Shown: positions 37,801 through 52,800, numbered from the stretch's first letter. The stretch is 64,000 nt of DNA from Pyrocephalus nanus (GCA_038380795.1 CM076267.1:12569501-12633500), one strand, 5' to 3'. Numbers and translations are program-made. The notes: generated from the sequence alone by a model not told the origin.

Positions 37801-40800
37801 AAGCTGGAATTCTCAGCCTGGGAAAGAGAAAGCTCAGGAGGATCTCACCAATGTTTATAAAAACCTGATGGAGGGAGTAAAGACAACAGTCAAACTCTTC
37901 TCAAGAGATGCCAAAGAAAGGACAAGAGACAGTGGGCACAAACTAAAATACAGGAAACTCCAGTTAAACACAAGAAAAACCCCAGCTTTTTTTCCTATGA
38001 GGTTGGTGACACATGTCTCTCATAGAAGGTGTGAACTCTCCATCCTTGTAGATACTGAAAACCTGGCTGGCGTGGTCCTGAGCAACCTGCTCTACTTAAA
38101 CCTGCTCTTGGCATGGGGGTGGACTAATTATCTCTGGAGGTACCTTCCAGCCTCCACTACTCTTTAATTCTTTGACAGCCTCTGATACCTGAGGAGTCAG
38201 CCACTACTTGCAGTGGCCTGACTCTACAAAAGCACATCTGAACTTAAAACTGCAATAAAACAGTGACTTGTTATTGCAACAGTGTTCTTGCATTTTAAAC
38301 ACAAAAGCATCCCAAATTACTCCATTCAAATTAGTGGCTTCTTCTCCCTCAACTACACAGACATTTTATGATATTGTTAAGTTAAAACCCCTGTTTTCAT
38401 TTGCATATTCTTATGCAACTTTATAAATAATAAAGGAACAAATGAGTTTGCTTCACTCCAGAAGTTTACATCATCCACCATGCAAAATCTAAAACTAGCA
38501 CAACAGATTGCTCCTATCACCTTGGTAGACCCCACAGATCTTCAAAATACAGCTTGCACATCCCTTTTTTTTTTTTTTTTTTAAGCAGAGTCATAAAATA
38601 GACTTTTCATTAGCAATCTCCTTCCCCTGTCAGATGCAGGGGTGAGGAGGCCAAAGTGTCTCAGGCAATATTAAGCTATGTCCTGGCTGACACTTACTTT
38701 CTTGGTTCTTCTGGGCTGAATATCTGGAAACAATATTTTTGGGCTCTGTGGCAATTTGAAACATAGTAAGACAATTTAAAAATCATTCAAACACCTTCTT
38801 TATCCTAAAAATCAAATATAAATTAATTTTAAAAGCCCTCTACTACAGCTTTTCATCTTTTTCTCTTTATAACAGGTGAGGAATATTGCATTTTAGAAGG
38901 AGCTAACTTCTTAAAACACATGAAAACACAGTGTGTTCGAGGGTAAAGGTTTGTTTTTCATGTTGTTAAAGGCCCCCAAGAACACCAATGAGCCATGAAG
39001 CTGGAGTCTTAACCTCTGACTTAAAAATTAACCCTGTGAATCATATGGTTGAACTGGTGTCTGTCAGGAAATATTTCTCTTTCTTTTCAATTGAAGAACA
39101 GCAGCAAAAAAGAAAACTTTTTAGAAAGATAAAGGATTACTCTTTGCCTTTTTGGGAATTTTGATAATTTTATTCTTAAAAAATGAAAATAATTGTATTT
39201 AATTTTCAAACAATCTGTTTCAGAAAAGGTCTTATTGGAAAAAAAAAAAAAAAAAGGTTAGTTTTCAGATCAACCACGTACCTTAGATATTTTCACATGA
39301 CCATGGTTCAAAAGGAGGGGCAGTTACATCCTCTGTTTCTCTTAGATTTTTGAAACCACATTATAACCCACTAGTTTCATGTATAATTTTTTAACAAATG
39401 TGACTTCCTGCATGGTTTTCAAAGATCAACCCAGCTAAAAAAAAAAAGTAAATCTTTCAAGCTTAAGGAAAACCTTAACATAATTTAAAGGATCTATCTA
39501 GATATAAATATAGAGAGATAGATATATTGTTTCTAATGTAAGAGTGACGTGTGGCTTCTGGTCTACACACTCTTTTTTCTTTGAAGACGAAACACCAACA
39601 GCACAATACGCAGAGCCTTTGTCATAAAGCTTTTCCCTCCCTCTACAGTCAGCCCTGGGTCTGTTGTTCTTATCTCAGAGACAGCTCAAGAGGCAATTTC
39701 CCAGGCTCTGCTGGGAAGCAGTCCCAAGCTCCAGCAAGGCCCACATCTCAGAGGCTGGTCATGGTGGTTTGGACAGCATAGGCACCAGCACTGCTGTGCA
39801 TCCCCGCGTTCTTCGCATTGCGCTCGTGGACGAACGCGGGGCACCGTCCGTCCGCGCCGCTCCTCGGCGGGGCCCACGCGTCCCACGCGCTTCCACCACG
39901 GAGACACCGGTCGGCAGCGTCAAAGGGCCTGGAGTGTTGGGGAGCGGGAGGGGGCACAATTAGTAAATGGACACGGAGGAGGAAGAGGGTGGAAGAGTAA
40001 AGCAAAGGCAAAGATGAGACAAGCGGTGTGAAAAGGCGAGCGAAGAAGGGCGTTGCTGGGAGGGAACCGCTGAAGGAGGAGGCACGCGATGTATGTGCAC
40101 GTGAGGACACTGCCAAATAAACCCCTTTTCTGCACAGTATCACGCACATTTCTGCACAAGTCTGAAATGACCAGTTAAGCTCTCTCACGTGTACATTGCC
40201 TACACTTACCAAATGAAGAGCTCTTTGTATTTCAAAGCACTTCACAAAACTGCGTAAGAGCTGTGTGCGTTTTGCAGATGGGAGGAAGTAACGGGATGGA
40301 GGAACAGGCCTCCCAAGTATACAGCATGTTTTGTTTGCAGAAAACAAGTTTAAGTGGCAGGTCTAAATGTACACCCAAAACCAACACCTATAAGCAATAC
40401 CAGTTTTCCAAGTCACTGGAAAGCGCAGATTCTAACACAAGTTTCAAAGGAAAAAAAGGAGAAGAAAATAGAAACTCAGAAAAATGAGCATTACTAGGCA
40501 GGAAAAAAACAGTAGAGCAAACACAAATAATTCACAATATAGGTGACTAGGAGACTAATACTACTGAAGAAGTTGACTGCAGCTATGACTTGGATTAATG
40601 TAAAAAAATTGAGTTGGAAAAGGACCATTTTACAAAAGGTCACAATACAAACTAAGACCTTGCTTTCTAATTTTGCATGTGAAGGCATAATAGTTTGTAA
40701 ATTTTAAAATTCTGAATTACCAAAATCAAACCCACAGAAATGCCATGCACAGTTACGGCTAGTCTATACCACAGTTGGAATAAAGTCCTCCAAAAGCTAG

Positions 40801-43800
40801 AAAAAAGAGCAAGGGAGAACACTCACCACTTTAAACAGTGTTTTGAAAAATATTTTTATGCAGGAGCCCTTAGCTAGAAAACTGGAAGGCTTTAGGCACA
40901 AGCATCTCCAAAGCAGCAAGGATAAGCAATTTACTGAAACATCTGAATTTTAAAATACTTTAAAAATGGGCAATGATCAGAGTAACAGATAACAGATGTT
41001 ATCTGTTGTCTGTGAAGCACTAGGATCCTTCACTGGTATGTTTTAGGAGACGCTGATGTGAAGGTACAGCCAGGTATCAAAAAAGTGCTTGGAATAAAGC
41101 ACTTTATAAACTATTGAAGCAAGGACATTCCTAAAAAAATGATATTCCTTCAGTTTAATGTAAAAGACTCTACTTAATGAGCCAAATCTAAACAAAGTGG
41201 AATGATTGTTGCTGTTCACACAGAGGGGTTGGACAGCCTTCAGCTCAAATTCCACCTTCTCAGGTTCCAGAACAGCCAAGCAGCCAGAGCGTGAGCTGGA
41301 AGATCACAGCGTTAAGGCAGGGAAGCAGGAAAGCATGCAGGATTCTCAACAATGGTAAATGATTAATGTTCAGGGATAGTCCTCCTTTAGAAAAGAGACA
41401 GGTTTATTTAAAGGTCACCCATGGGTAGATTCAAAATTTTGTTTTTTGTGAAATATGCCAAGGGAGTGACCTGTACAAACTGAGGGCTCCAATCCTCAAC
41501 AGTTTGTTACATTATTTTCCCATCTCTTTCATGTATGCAACTAAGGGAAAGCTACATCCACCAGCAGGCCAAAAAAAAAAAAAAAAAAAGAAAAACGAAA
41601 AAAGAAAAAGATCCCAAACTTACTCCACAAGAAAGATGAAAATATCAAACTTTTGTCTCCTGTCCTGTCTTGGCACAGAAAGAGCTTCTTAAAAAACAAC
41701 TAAACTTAGAATGACACAGTTCATGTTTTAGGCTTCCCAGACTTGCAGCTAATATTCCAGAACACTTTCAGATCCTGCAGACCAGTACAGCTTTCCTGTA
41801 CTGACAATTTTACAGGAATAAAGTAAAAAAAAAAAAAAAAAAAAAATCCCACACTAAAATCCTTTCTCACTGGCAAAGTACTTTCTACAATCTGGCACAA
41901 TTGCTGTTGGCAGCTGCAGCATTAACATTTTAAATTAAAGGAAACATTGACATTAGGAGGGATCTAAGCTGCCAGGTAGCCAGTACAGGCATCTGCCAAG
42001 CAGAGCACAGAAATCCATGAGGTCAGGACCTTACTTCTAAACTCCTTCAATCCAACTATCTACCAAGTCCACAGTCCAAAAGATTTTGGTGTTCTCAACA
42101 ATCTTTGGCAAGCTCTCTCTAAAAGAAGACTATTTTTCTGACAGAAAGCAATGACAATTCATGCAGAAACAGGCCAATTAAAGACAGTAGCAGTTGTAAG
42201 GAGACCTTGTTAGCAGCGCCCAGATACCCTTGCAGGTGCAATAGCCAAGTCACAGCCCCTGGCAATAAATAGGTATGTTCTGGCAATTATATTAACCTAA
42301 TCCCACTTCCCATCTAGGAAACCAGAATGTAGCTCAATTGCTGAGTCAGCTCCAAACTGTTGTCTTCTTCCTACAGTTGGATTTGCCCTTTATTACAGGC
42401 AGTACTGTTTCCAGTGAACACACTAACACCAGAAGACAACTACTTTCAATAATAATAATATGGCTCAAAGAAACATAACACTTTCCCAGTACAAGCACTG
42501 CACTCTCAAAATGCATCGATTGCCAAGAAGTTTGTCTTCTTTACAAGACAGTGTTTTGGGTTACATGCAGGTGCACTTCACATTCATTCCCACTCTTCTA
42601 TACAAAGGCTACATCCTGCAGCAGCTGGCACGTATGCTTAGATGCCTTGACAATGTTATGACAGACAGGCTTAAGTTCTTAATCCTAAATCAGGCATACC
42701 AAACCCAAAACTGAAACAGATTGGCTACAGAGCCCTCTCTGCTTCAGAACAAAAGCAGTGAGATTTCAACAAGCAACAGCAGCCTTGCAAATACGAGCAG
42801 GAACAGTAGCACCAGTCAGATACCCCAGGAGAGCTGCTTGGAGCAAGAATCAAACATCTCCACCAAAGCAAATACAGGTTTCTAGCACTCATCTTGCAAT
42901 TAGGCCAAAAGAACAAAAACAAAACCATATTGAGAATGCTGAAGAATAAAGAGACCACCACCTTTAACCCACCACCACGGAAGGAATCGAGCGATCAACA
43001 GGATCCCACCATAGACAAGCACAGAGTTCAGATACTAGATAAATCAAGGGCAAAAGAAAGAAAAACAGCATTGATCATATGTTCTGATTGAAATTTCAAT
43101 AAAATGCAACTCAAAGCAGAATTACCATCCCCCTTATCATCCAAAAGCAATAGTATTAAAAGTCTTTAAATGAATACCGTTTATGAAATTAAAATATATT
43201 TGTCATTGCACTGTTAGATATCTATTTTTAAGAGATACTGAAGCAAAGCAGATTCATATGCCTGACAACAGCAGAAAGACTTTTTCTCTTCAGGGCTGAA
43301 ACTGCTTAGGATAAGAGCTTTTGTGTCACTCCATTCCAATGTTACTGCTCCTGATGAGTCTGGCAAAAGCCAGAATTATCCTTCTAGGATAAGCCATATT
43401 GCCTCTGAAGGCACAAGAAGCTGAAGAACTTAAGATGACATGTGCACAAGAACTGGGTTGATATATGTCACTTTTGGTTTGAAAATAGCTTTGTATTATA
43501 GAATTAGCTTAAGAAAAGTTAAATGATATGTGCATTTATCTATCTTCAAACAAATCGTCCTCGTTTTGAGATGCATCCAATCCATAGAACAAATACGCTG
43601 ATTACATTAAATCAAAGCTCTTATCTTCAGCTTGTGTCATTTTCCTCAAGCTCCCATTCTTCCCAAGATCATGAGAAAAGTCAACTATTTCCAAAGGTTC
43701 AAAAGATGATTCACAAGGATGCCAGTTTACAAGATTCTGTGTTATCCTAAGGATCAGGTTAAGCCCCTGGGCCCAAGATACCAAGCAAAGGGTTACAAAG

Positions 43801-46800
43801 GGTATTGTGGCAAATGAGAAGGACACAGCTTTCTCCAAGACTTGAAAATGCTACTTCAGCCCCTGAAGAAATTTTCTTTTGGTTGGCAGTGACCAAGCCA
43901 CACATAATTAATAGGAAAAAAATCAGCTGCATGATCACTAATTTGATTGTCAACTTACATAAAGATACAAGGAGAGCGGCTTACTTAAGTACAGAAAAAG
44001 GAACAGCTACTTGAATCATGCATAAGCAAACAAAATCCACTTCCCAGCAAAGCAGAACATACCACTTCTTGTCTTGCTGGCTGGCTCCGGGGCTCCTGGG
44101 GAGATTTTCTATTTCCACTAAGACTGGGGCAGAAGGAACCGCTGTTAGGACAGGTAGGTTTGGTTTTGCATTCCAGCTCTTTGGAGAGAGAACACAAACA
44201 AGTAATTATATACACACTAATGACGCAATGACACATTAAAGAGAACAAAACATATCACCACTTCTTCTTATGCACAAAACTAAAGCAAGGCCATTGTCTT
44301 CCCTTACTTCCATGGCACTGGACACCTACACCCAGTCTTTTCCAGTACTGCACACAGTACTGGGATCATAGTGAATCCAAGGCTGCTCAAAGATTCCGAT
44401 AAAGAGCTCTAGCCTGCTGTGTCCTTTTTAAATTCATGCACTAATGATTTCCTTCTGTAGGAAACTGTGCAGTAATGACTGGCACCTTTGTGTTGCATGT
44501 CTTTGGGATGCCATTTGAAGCGTACCAGCTCCTGAAAAAAAAACACTCCTTTTGCACAGAAGGCAAAAGGCTGGGCAGAGCAGCAATCTATCAGTGAAGA
44601 TTGAGTATTTTAATATTAAAACAACCCAAAATCTTGTTTCCATCAATACGTGACCCTTTCTGGTGCAGTCTTTATTTGAAATGCTCCAGAAAGCAAGATA
44701 TTGTCTTTATAAACTCCAAGTCCTGCTTTTTCTGATACATGGAGTTACTTTACACTAACATCATCCCTTTTCAGTGAAATGAGATATTCTGTGTACAAGT
44801 ACTGAGTAGACAGGTATCTCTGATTTCCTTCTCAATTTCAGAAAACAAAGAATTTTTGCTAACAACATATTCTTTAATTTATGTGTGCATTCCCCTCTTT
44901 CAGAGAAAAAAATGCTGTCACCAGGAACAACACAGGTGCTATAGAACTACACTCCCACCTTTTTTATAAATTTTAATTACCATCTAGAATTAATGGGCTT
45001 TGGATAATAACTCTCACACAAAAGTACTTTGTGTACCTATGAAAATCTGTATCTATAAATAATGCCGTTTCTAGAGTACTGGGGCATGGGGTATCTTCCT
45101 CAATCAGCTAAATTAACCAATTATCTTGCTTGTCAATTAGCAGTCATTTCTTGGCATGCAATTTAGTAGTTAACTGTTTAAACTTTTGACTGGTCAATCA
45201 CTAGATTTTCAGAGCAAATAAAATTCTCACATCTGTTGAAACACATTAAAACTACCTTTAAAACTAATGAAAGAGAGAGTCCTTACTTGTGATCCATTAG
45301 TTTGGCTGATAACAGCATTGTTTGCAGTACTGAAAGACAAGAACAATTAAAAACTGAGTCAGATCAACAAACTGCTTTTGCAGACTGATAGAACCGTAAA
45401 GATTTTCAGAAAGAAACATGAAGACTAACAAAGACATTTTCAAAGTATTTAACTGTTCTCACAAAAAAACCTGAATAACTTATGCTTTAGGTCAGTTGTC
45501 TCATTCTAGGTAACTGAGGGTACCACATTATTTTTTATTTGTTCAAGCTGCAGTTTATCTGTAACTCATCTGGTTTTTCCTCTTCCTTTCCTTAACTAGT
45601 TTGGCTTAACAAGCCTTCCTAATTCAGCAGTAAAGTGGGGCATGTTTAGAGCAAAAATTAAACAGTTTTAGTTAAAGTCCCAGCAAATATGACATTGTTT
45701 AGAGTTCACCTATTTGCTGTAAATACTGTGTTTGTTCCATAATCAGTACTCTTCTGATTTGAAGTTTCACATCACAAAGTTTATCACAAAAATTAATGAG
45801 TTTCTTCTGCATAGAGAATGGACTCTAATAGACTTAAAAGCAGCTATTCAAATTTCTGTGCACAGCAGCTCAACACAGCATTAATAGTAATTTTATATTA
45901 TTAAATATTTATTGTATTTGATAAATTAAATATCTCTATTCTTGATGATTTCTGAATCTGCAAGAGACATTTTGCATTTTCAAGAGACTTAAAAGCATTA
46001 TACCTCATACAATAACTATGCATTATAAATCATGCAAAGCAAACTTTTTCCCCAGACTTCTAATCTTCTAAAAAAAGGTTCCAATCTCCTACGATCCATT
46101 AATCTGCTGATTTACGGTCTGGACAATAACTACCCAATCTGGCAAGTTGACAATTCAAACAGATTTCTGTATCTACTTCAGTGACTCTTTAGAACTATTT
46201 TATTTAAAATACCATAACACCAACACGGAACAAGCTATTCCTTGCCTGTTCCCCCCTTTGTCCCTTCTCTATTCAGGGACTGTGGAAGCTACCAGAGGAT
46301 AGTCCACATTTAACAGAATTATTAAGGAATGCCTTCTGGGCAGTACCTTCGCCTGTGCTAACACAGAAGAAAGGAACAACATACATCTTTCATGATGCAT
46401 TTCAATTAGCAACACTGAAGTGTAGAGTTTCAGAAATGCCATAGCTTGCTGTGGAGACTAACAACAGTGCCACACCTAGGTGCAGATCAGGAGACTGCAG
46501 TCTTATCAGAAGAAACTGCTCATGAAGTTTCTCTTCCCACTCTCAGGATGACCTAAGCAGCCTGAAACTTGGAGAAGGGCTCGACAACATAGCATGACAA
46601 GAGCAGTGATTAATCAGATGGTTGCATTTTGCAGCAGAGGATCTTTAAGCACTTTAATGACACCCAGCTTGGAAGAATACTTTCTCATTTTATAAAAATA
46701 GAAACCAATACAGGAGGTCACAGAGTAACTGCAGCCTTGTCCCCATACTCAAACATTTCCCCCTCTCTCATCAAAGAATCAACCCTCCTGCTACAAACAG

Positions 46801-49800
46801 AAAACATTCAGCTGTATTAAACATGATGTTTTCCAATGTTATTTTGACATTCCTTGCCCAGCTCCTCAAGGTGTTTAACATCTACAAGCATCTACTTTTT
46901 AAATAATTATATGGCTGCAATTAATCACTGCGATGTTCACAAGTTCTTAGGGCAAAGGGCAGAAACCAGAACTGAGTGACTTAGTTCCTTCACTATCAAT
47001 GTTCTTAGTTCCTTTCAGGCTTCATACCTTAAGGAAGGGTATGAAAACTGTGTGATTCAGATACATATGAGTAATTTACATTGCAACAGCAAGGATGAAC
47101 TTACACATCCAGGAAGACCTTTGGTACAGAAATAACAAACCAAAAAGCCTCCTGCTTTCAATGTTGATCATGAATAAAAATTAATACTTAAGTATATAAA
47201 AATAAAGTATTGTACAGAATATAAAATCACTACCCTATTTCAAATATTTATTTTACTATCATTTCTCCGTGACCTTCACTTGATCATGTACTTCAGTCAC
47301 ACAGCCAGAGTAGGCAGATTTCAGAAGGAAGACATCCTCACACACTTTTACCTGATCTCTTGACGTGGCAGCACACAGAACTACAGCTCATATCCAGTAA
47401 GAATCATAGCTCATCATAAACAAACTTCTTCTGCTAGTAAGCAAGTCTAGCAAAATAGTCTATGCGACAATAACACAGGAGCTTTGCTTTGAACTGCAAT
47501 TTTTATGTAAAGCAAACAAACACAATACCCACGGCAAAACCACAGTTAAGAGGCTATCACTGTACACCCTCCTTCTGCAGACATGTGCTCAAGTACAGGT
47601 GGCAAACATCAAAGAGAGAAACTCAAATATTAGAATGCACCTCACCTTGTTTCTTCCAGTTTAGGAGCGTGTGCTGCAAAAATACAAAGCGTTAATTAAA
47701 ATTTAATTTATAATTAGGTTTTGAATTAAATATTAAGTATATGATTAATAAAAATAACCAAGCACTGCCTCAAAGTAGGCAACCCAAAGAGCAAAAGTTG
47801 CATGCAACCCACATAAATGTGAAGAGCAAACCAAGGAGTCAGATTTAAGCACGTGTGTGAAAGCAGACATGGCAGTCACACTCGACCTGTGCAAGAGTGG
47901 GAATAAGTGCCAAAGTATTACATGCTGTCAGGTTGTGACAACAGAGTGCAACTCCCAGCAACAATGAAAAAAAACTCAATGACAAAAAATTTTTAAGTCT
48001 ATTCATAAATTTCAAATATTATAATTAATATATCAGTGCTTCCTGGACCTAAATTTTCCATCTTCACACTGAGACCTACTGTGCAATCTTCATGGGTGTT
48101 TTACCTGCAAAGCAAGCTGGAATGACATGCTTTGGAAACAAGCTCTTTCTAATAAATACACATGGTCTTCTAAATAAGGCAAAGAAAAGCTAATTTTGAA
48201 AATTCAAGAGAAGGGCAAAGTAGCTGCAGAAGGATTCCTACACAGAACTTTTAAAGGAGCTGATTACTTGATTCTCACATTGGATTATACTTCTCAGAAT
48301 GGAAGTTCTTTTACCTTTCATTTGCAGTGTTCGTCTTGAATATCTCTTGCTGGGCCGTCTTTCAAAGGATGCTGATCTCCTGGCTTTGTTGGTCTTGGTG
48401 GTTTGATATTCTGTTTTCCCACTAAAAATGTCATGTAAAAGTATAAAGCAATAAATTACTTATTTTTACTGATGGAATAGAGACACTGCTCATCAAAAAC
48501 ATCACACTATTTTCAATTTGTAGCCTAATATCTGATCTCAGTTCTATTAAAACATCCCAAAATTCACACCTCAAAGGGTCTTCCATAAAAAAGGGAAAGA
48601 GTTTAACAAACATTCTAATATTCACCCCATTTTCCCAAGACAAATGGCTGAAGCAATCACTCCTTAAACCTTAAGCTGTTGATAAAACGCACTTGCCCTT
48701 TACATGTATTTGTGGTCATAGTGCATGAGGTTTGGGAGAGGCTGAAAAATGCTAGGAGAGAATACAGCTTAACTAATGTTGCTGAAGGTCATAAAGAAAG
48801 ATAATAAGACTAAAAACCAGCACCTGGATGCTCTTGTTCCCAGATAAGTATTTTTATTCAACTTTGGCCAGACTCTACCGCCATGGCAGTGGCATCCTCA
48901 TGTTCTGCTGACTCCTTGGTACCACTGATCTTTTCTGAAGGAGACTACATGGTATTGCTACAGATGCTGGAAATCAAAGAAAAATATATGCACACTGCCT
49001 GGGGTCAATGCCCCATACCCTTCCACATGTTCTCACCAACTCTGGTGGGGAACCAACGCCATCCTGCAGGCTGCTCTGGAATCACAAGCCATTCCATAGA
49101 CTGTTACCTGCACTAGTAGCACCTTACACAGGCATAATCTGAGGCTTTTGAAGTATTACCACCCCTCAAACAGCTGGGAACTCAGGAGTCAAAAAACTTG
49201 CCATGACCCCAACTGTGCAAGTTAATCATCCATCCTCCATGATGTGTTTAAAAAGTGTGGCCTTTCCAGATAAAGTGATCTATAAAACACAATGTACTAC
49301 ATGTGCTATATAAGGAATATAAACCTTGAGAAACCTTTGAGTTCCAACTGCACAGATCAGAATCAACAAGATAAATCAGAAAATGCAGGGGGGGGGAAAT
49401 CCATATGATTTAATAAAACCAATAATCCAACTCACCCAGCTTGCAAGTTTCTCTGTCCCAGATGAAAGAAAAACAAGTTCTCCCCTGTTTTCACGCATAA
49501 TCCAAGAAGAGCAGTAACTGACAGAAGAGATGTGCTAAATGACAGACGACACTGACCTGTATCGGAACCGAGACCCCAGTCGAATGAAGCCTGATCGACT
49601 TGAGCTCTTCTGGACAGGACCTCGGAGCCGGAAGAAAGCGTGATGTTCCACTGCACATTTCCACAAGTGTTTGCAGGCTTTGGGATGATCCAGTCTAAAG
49701 ACAAAAGTGTGCTCCTGCTCCTTTCCCTAAAGCACATAAAGCAACTTACAAAGGGACTAAATAAGTCAAAGCTACTATTCCATGTAACTCAAATAAAATT

Positions 49801-52800
49801 TGGGTTCTATGAATACTGAAATATATATTCAAAAATATTTTAGGCAGAAATATCAACTTTTTCAGAAGCTTTAATGACAACTGCTCCATTGTCTAAAGTT
49901 GGAAAGGTCTATAGAGTCCACATATTTAACAAGTCAAACCTCTGAATAACTACAAATGAAAGACACTATTATAATAGGAAGCTACTTCTTAATCAGGCTA
50001 ACATGGTTTCACTTCTAAATTGGATCTCCTCAAATTATTGGTGCTCATTTTTTTATTGTTTCTGCTCCATGCAATTTCTTTGCCATGGGAACAATTCTGG
50101 AACCTGCTTAAGGAATTAATTCCACTAAATGTAGTACATGGCCTTTTTCTAAACTTTTTTGTGCAATGCACACTCTTTCCAAAGTATCTGGTCTAGTGTC
50201 ACAAGACATTCTGCTTTTACAAACAGGTGAGAAAAAAAGTACTCAGGTCCATTTATTTTTCATTTAAGTCCCTTCATTTCCCACCTCCCCCCCCCGCCAA
50301 GTCACAATAAAAAGTCTTGCAGGCATCCACATTAATTCTCAGAAATGAAATATAGAGATCAGGACTATGTAAACTAATGCTGTATAACCAAGGCTGAGAT
50401 GTAACTAAACAGATATTTATCTACCTGTTCATCATCTTCAACAACAACCAGAGTGAGTTTGTTTTTCTTGAAGTCAAGCCTTGTTATCTTTGGCCTGCAA
50501 GACGAACAGAAAGTGCAGGTTATGTCTAACTCTCTTAGGAACTCCCTGAGAAGGTACTTAATATTCACAGCACTCTCATATCCCAAACAACTTTTTCTTT
50601 TGTTATCGCAAAAGAAACAAAATAGTAAAAATCTAAAATACACTTGAATGTACATCAGAGAGCTTACCAGAAAAACAAACCAATCTTTGTGTCTCCTTCA
50701 AAGACAAGAACTCCCGTAGGTGTTAGTCCCAGGCTGTAATCATTGCCATCTCTTGCCTAATTGCAAGAAAATACAGATTATACTCATTTTGGTATTTGAC
50801 CCTTTATCCAATTTACTCCAGCGGATCATGTAGTTTATTTGCCCAGTGTTACAATTACACACATATCTGCTTATACAACAAAACTCTCATGTTTTGATGA
50901 TTTTATGTGTTGGATTTCTTTTGTTTACAACTCTTCAATAAGGCTGACTAAAAGATTCTTGATTTGTCTGTGTAATAAGGACCTCCTTATGCAGTTCACT
51001 GCACTTCCTTCTCCACAGGAAGATCTATTTTTATTTGTAGTTCTTTAACTGGCAGTTGACTGGACGCCAGCCAATTTTAATTACTGCGATTTTTCACAAA
51101 ACTCTTAGTTAGATACAAACTGTAGTACATATTGCCACACTAATCACATATTTAACACAGAGCAAATATGCCTGGACTAAAGATACCTTCTAGAAATATA
51201 TACTGAGGAGTGACTGTAATGTTGACACAAAGCCAGATCACTTGTTAGAGAGATTGCATGAGTACAATATTCCTTTTTATTCCCCCCTTGCCTCCCCTTA
51301 AAGTAAAACCCGTGTTGAAATGCAGCACAAAGCCAACATTTTCATTTCCAAAGGTCACCACGCTGTGGTTAAACATACCTTGACTATGTGCATATCTACA
51401 CCATACATTTCCAGCCACTTAGCTTTGTTTAAGTAGTTAGTTTCAGCCTGTGCTGGTGTTTGCCCCCTGAAATAAAATTTTTGCTGTTAGGTAGGTGCCT
51501 GAAAAAGCCAGAAAGGAGAAATTGGTATATGAGGAAAGAGAAAAAGAACTCTGTGAAAGTTTGTGAAAAAACTCAACACTGTTGACGCTTGTGCCCTGTC
51601 ATGAACACCAAGGTCACTTCTGTAAGTTTTAATCTGGAATTGCAGCTGCAAAAGTTTCTGCATTGCAAGGTTTTATACCTCATCATTTTACTCAGACCTT
51701 TTGAAAAGCTTCATTTTTCACATTATATCCTCTTACAAAATATGACAGAACCATATTAAAATTATATTTCTGAACAAAACCACAGAAGAATCGTCAGCAG
51801 CATCTTTTTAATACATTCTTTTCACAGAAAAATCAGTGCTAACAGCTGGGTACCATTCACTGGAAGATCTAGTACCTGCATTCCTTCCACTTGTCAAAAA
51901 CAGCTAGTTCCATCTCTTCAGTCTGAGTGGGAACAAACCTGAACTCAGACACCAGTTCAGGGACATGTTCAGCAGGATCGTAGTCTCCAAGTTCAGCTGC
52001 AAAAGAACAGCAGTGTTAAACACTGTTCCAAATAGACATGGTGGATATTTTTGCATACAGCAGAACTTCTGCATACTTCTCTAGTTAATCTAAAATACTA
52101 AATTTCTTTTTGCATTCCTCCTTCTGCTCCAGTTCTCCTTATTTTTGAAGTGTCATCTTCTTTGAAAGGGAAATTATGGACACTGAACAAATGGTTGTGT
52201 GGTCTGCACAAAAGCTTTGTATTAATTTTTAAAAAGTGCTATTCACATATTCCTTAACAAGCTTCCTATAAAGAAAATTTATCAACGCCCTTGAAGTTTA
52301 CCTTTTTTCTTTCTTGCAGAAAGTTTTCAGCATTTTAATCACTGAAGTATCTACTGAGATGACAGCTGACTAAAGTTGCAATGGAATTTTGCCTTAAATT
52401 ATTAAAACAACAAATCTCTTGAGATTTATAAAATGCAAAACCAGTTCTGACACTTGTCATAAAACTATTTGTCCATTTTAAAAATCAGCTTCTGGTTTTA
52501 TGATTCAATATCCCTCTGTCCTGCTAAAATTGCTCTGTGTCAGGCCACAATCATGCAGCTGTTAATTTGTTGCTCTCCTTTTCATGTCAGAACATAATAA
52601 ATGCCCTAGAGGGTCAGTCAAATGGCTCATCCAGTCCACTGTTGCATGCTCAGAGGGGCAGTGAGAGATGCTATTTACAGAGCATATTGGAACATACTAG
52701 TCAACGGGTGTACCACATCAAAAGCACAACCTCCATTTTCCACAGATGCTAACAAGTCCAGCTTTTAAAGATAGATATGTGTCTAAATGCTGAAACTCAC

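Larger units (their letters stand above)
33919..44062 (-). other. EPB41L5: Largest EPB41L5 intron (10.1 kb)
   Basis: No exon was recognised. The intron holds a CR1 3' end on + (37630-38175), long A/T tracts at 38565, 39239, 41571 and 41825, an isolated CpG-dense block (39802-40110), a second SINE-like remnant (about 40215-40370) and a 24-base inverted repeat (40984). Confidence 0.75.

Noticed and set aside
39748..40347. 199-codon open frame on - across the CpG-dense block, and overlapping + frames
   Set aside because: High GC removes stop codons by chance. The product is Arg/Pro/Ser-rich without motifs, and frames are open on both strands, which points to composition rather than coding.
49885..49960. 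Sequence faintly like an inverted CR1 3' end
   Set aside because: Only short, scattered matches, well below the clear copy at 37630 and the degenerate one at 27605.
52600..52680. CATCCAGTCCACTG-like stretch suggestive of CR1
   Set aside because: A single short match without the flanking CR1 landmarks.
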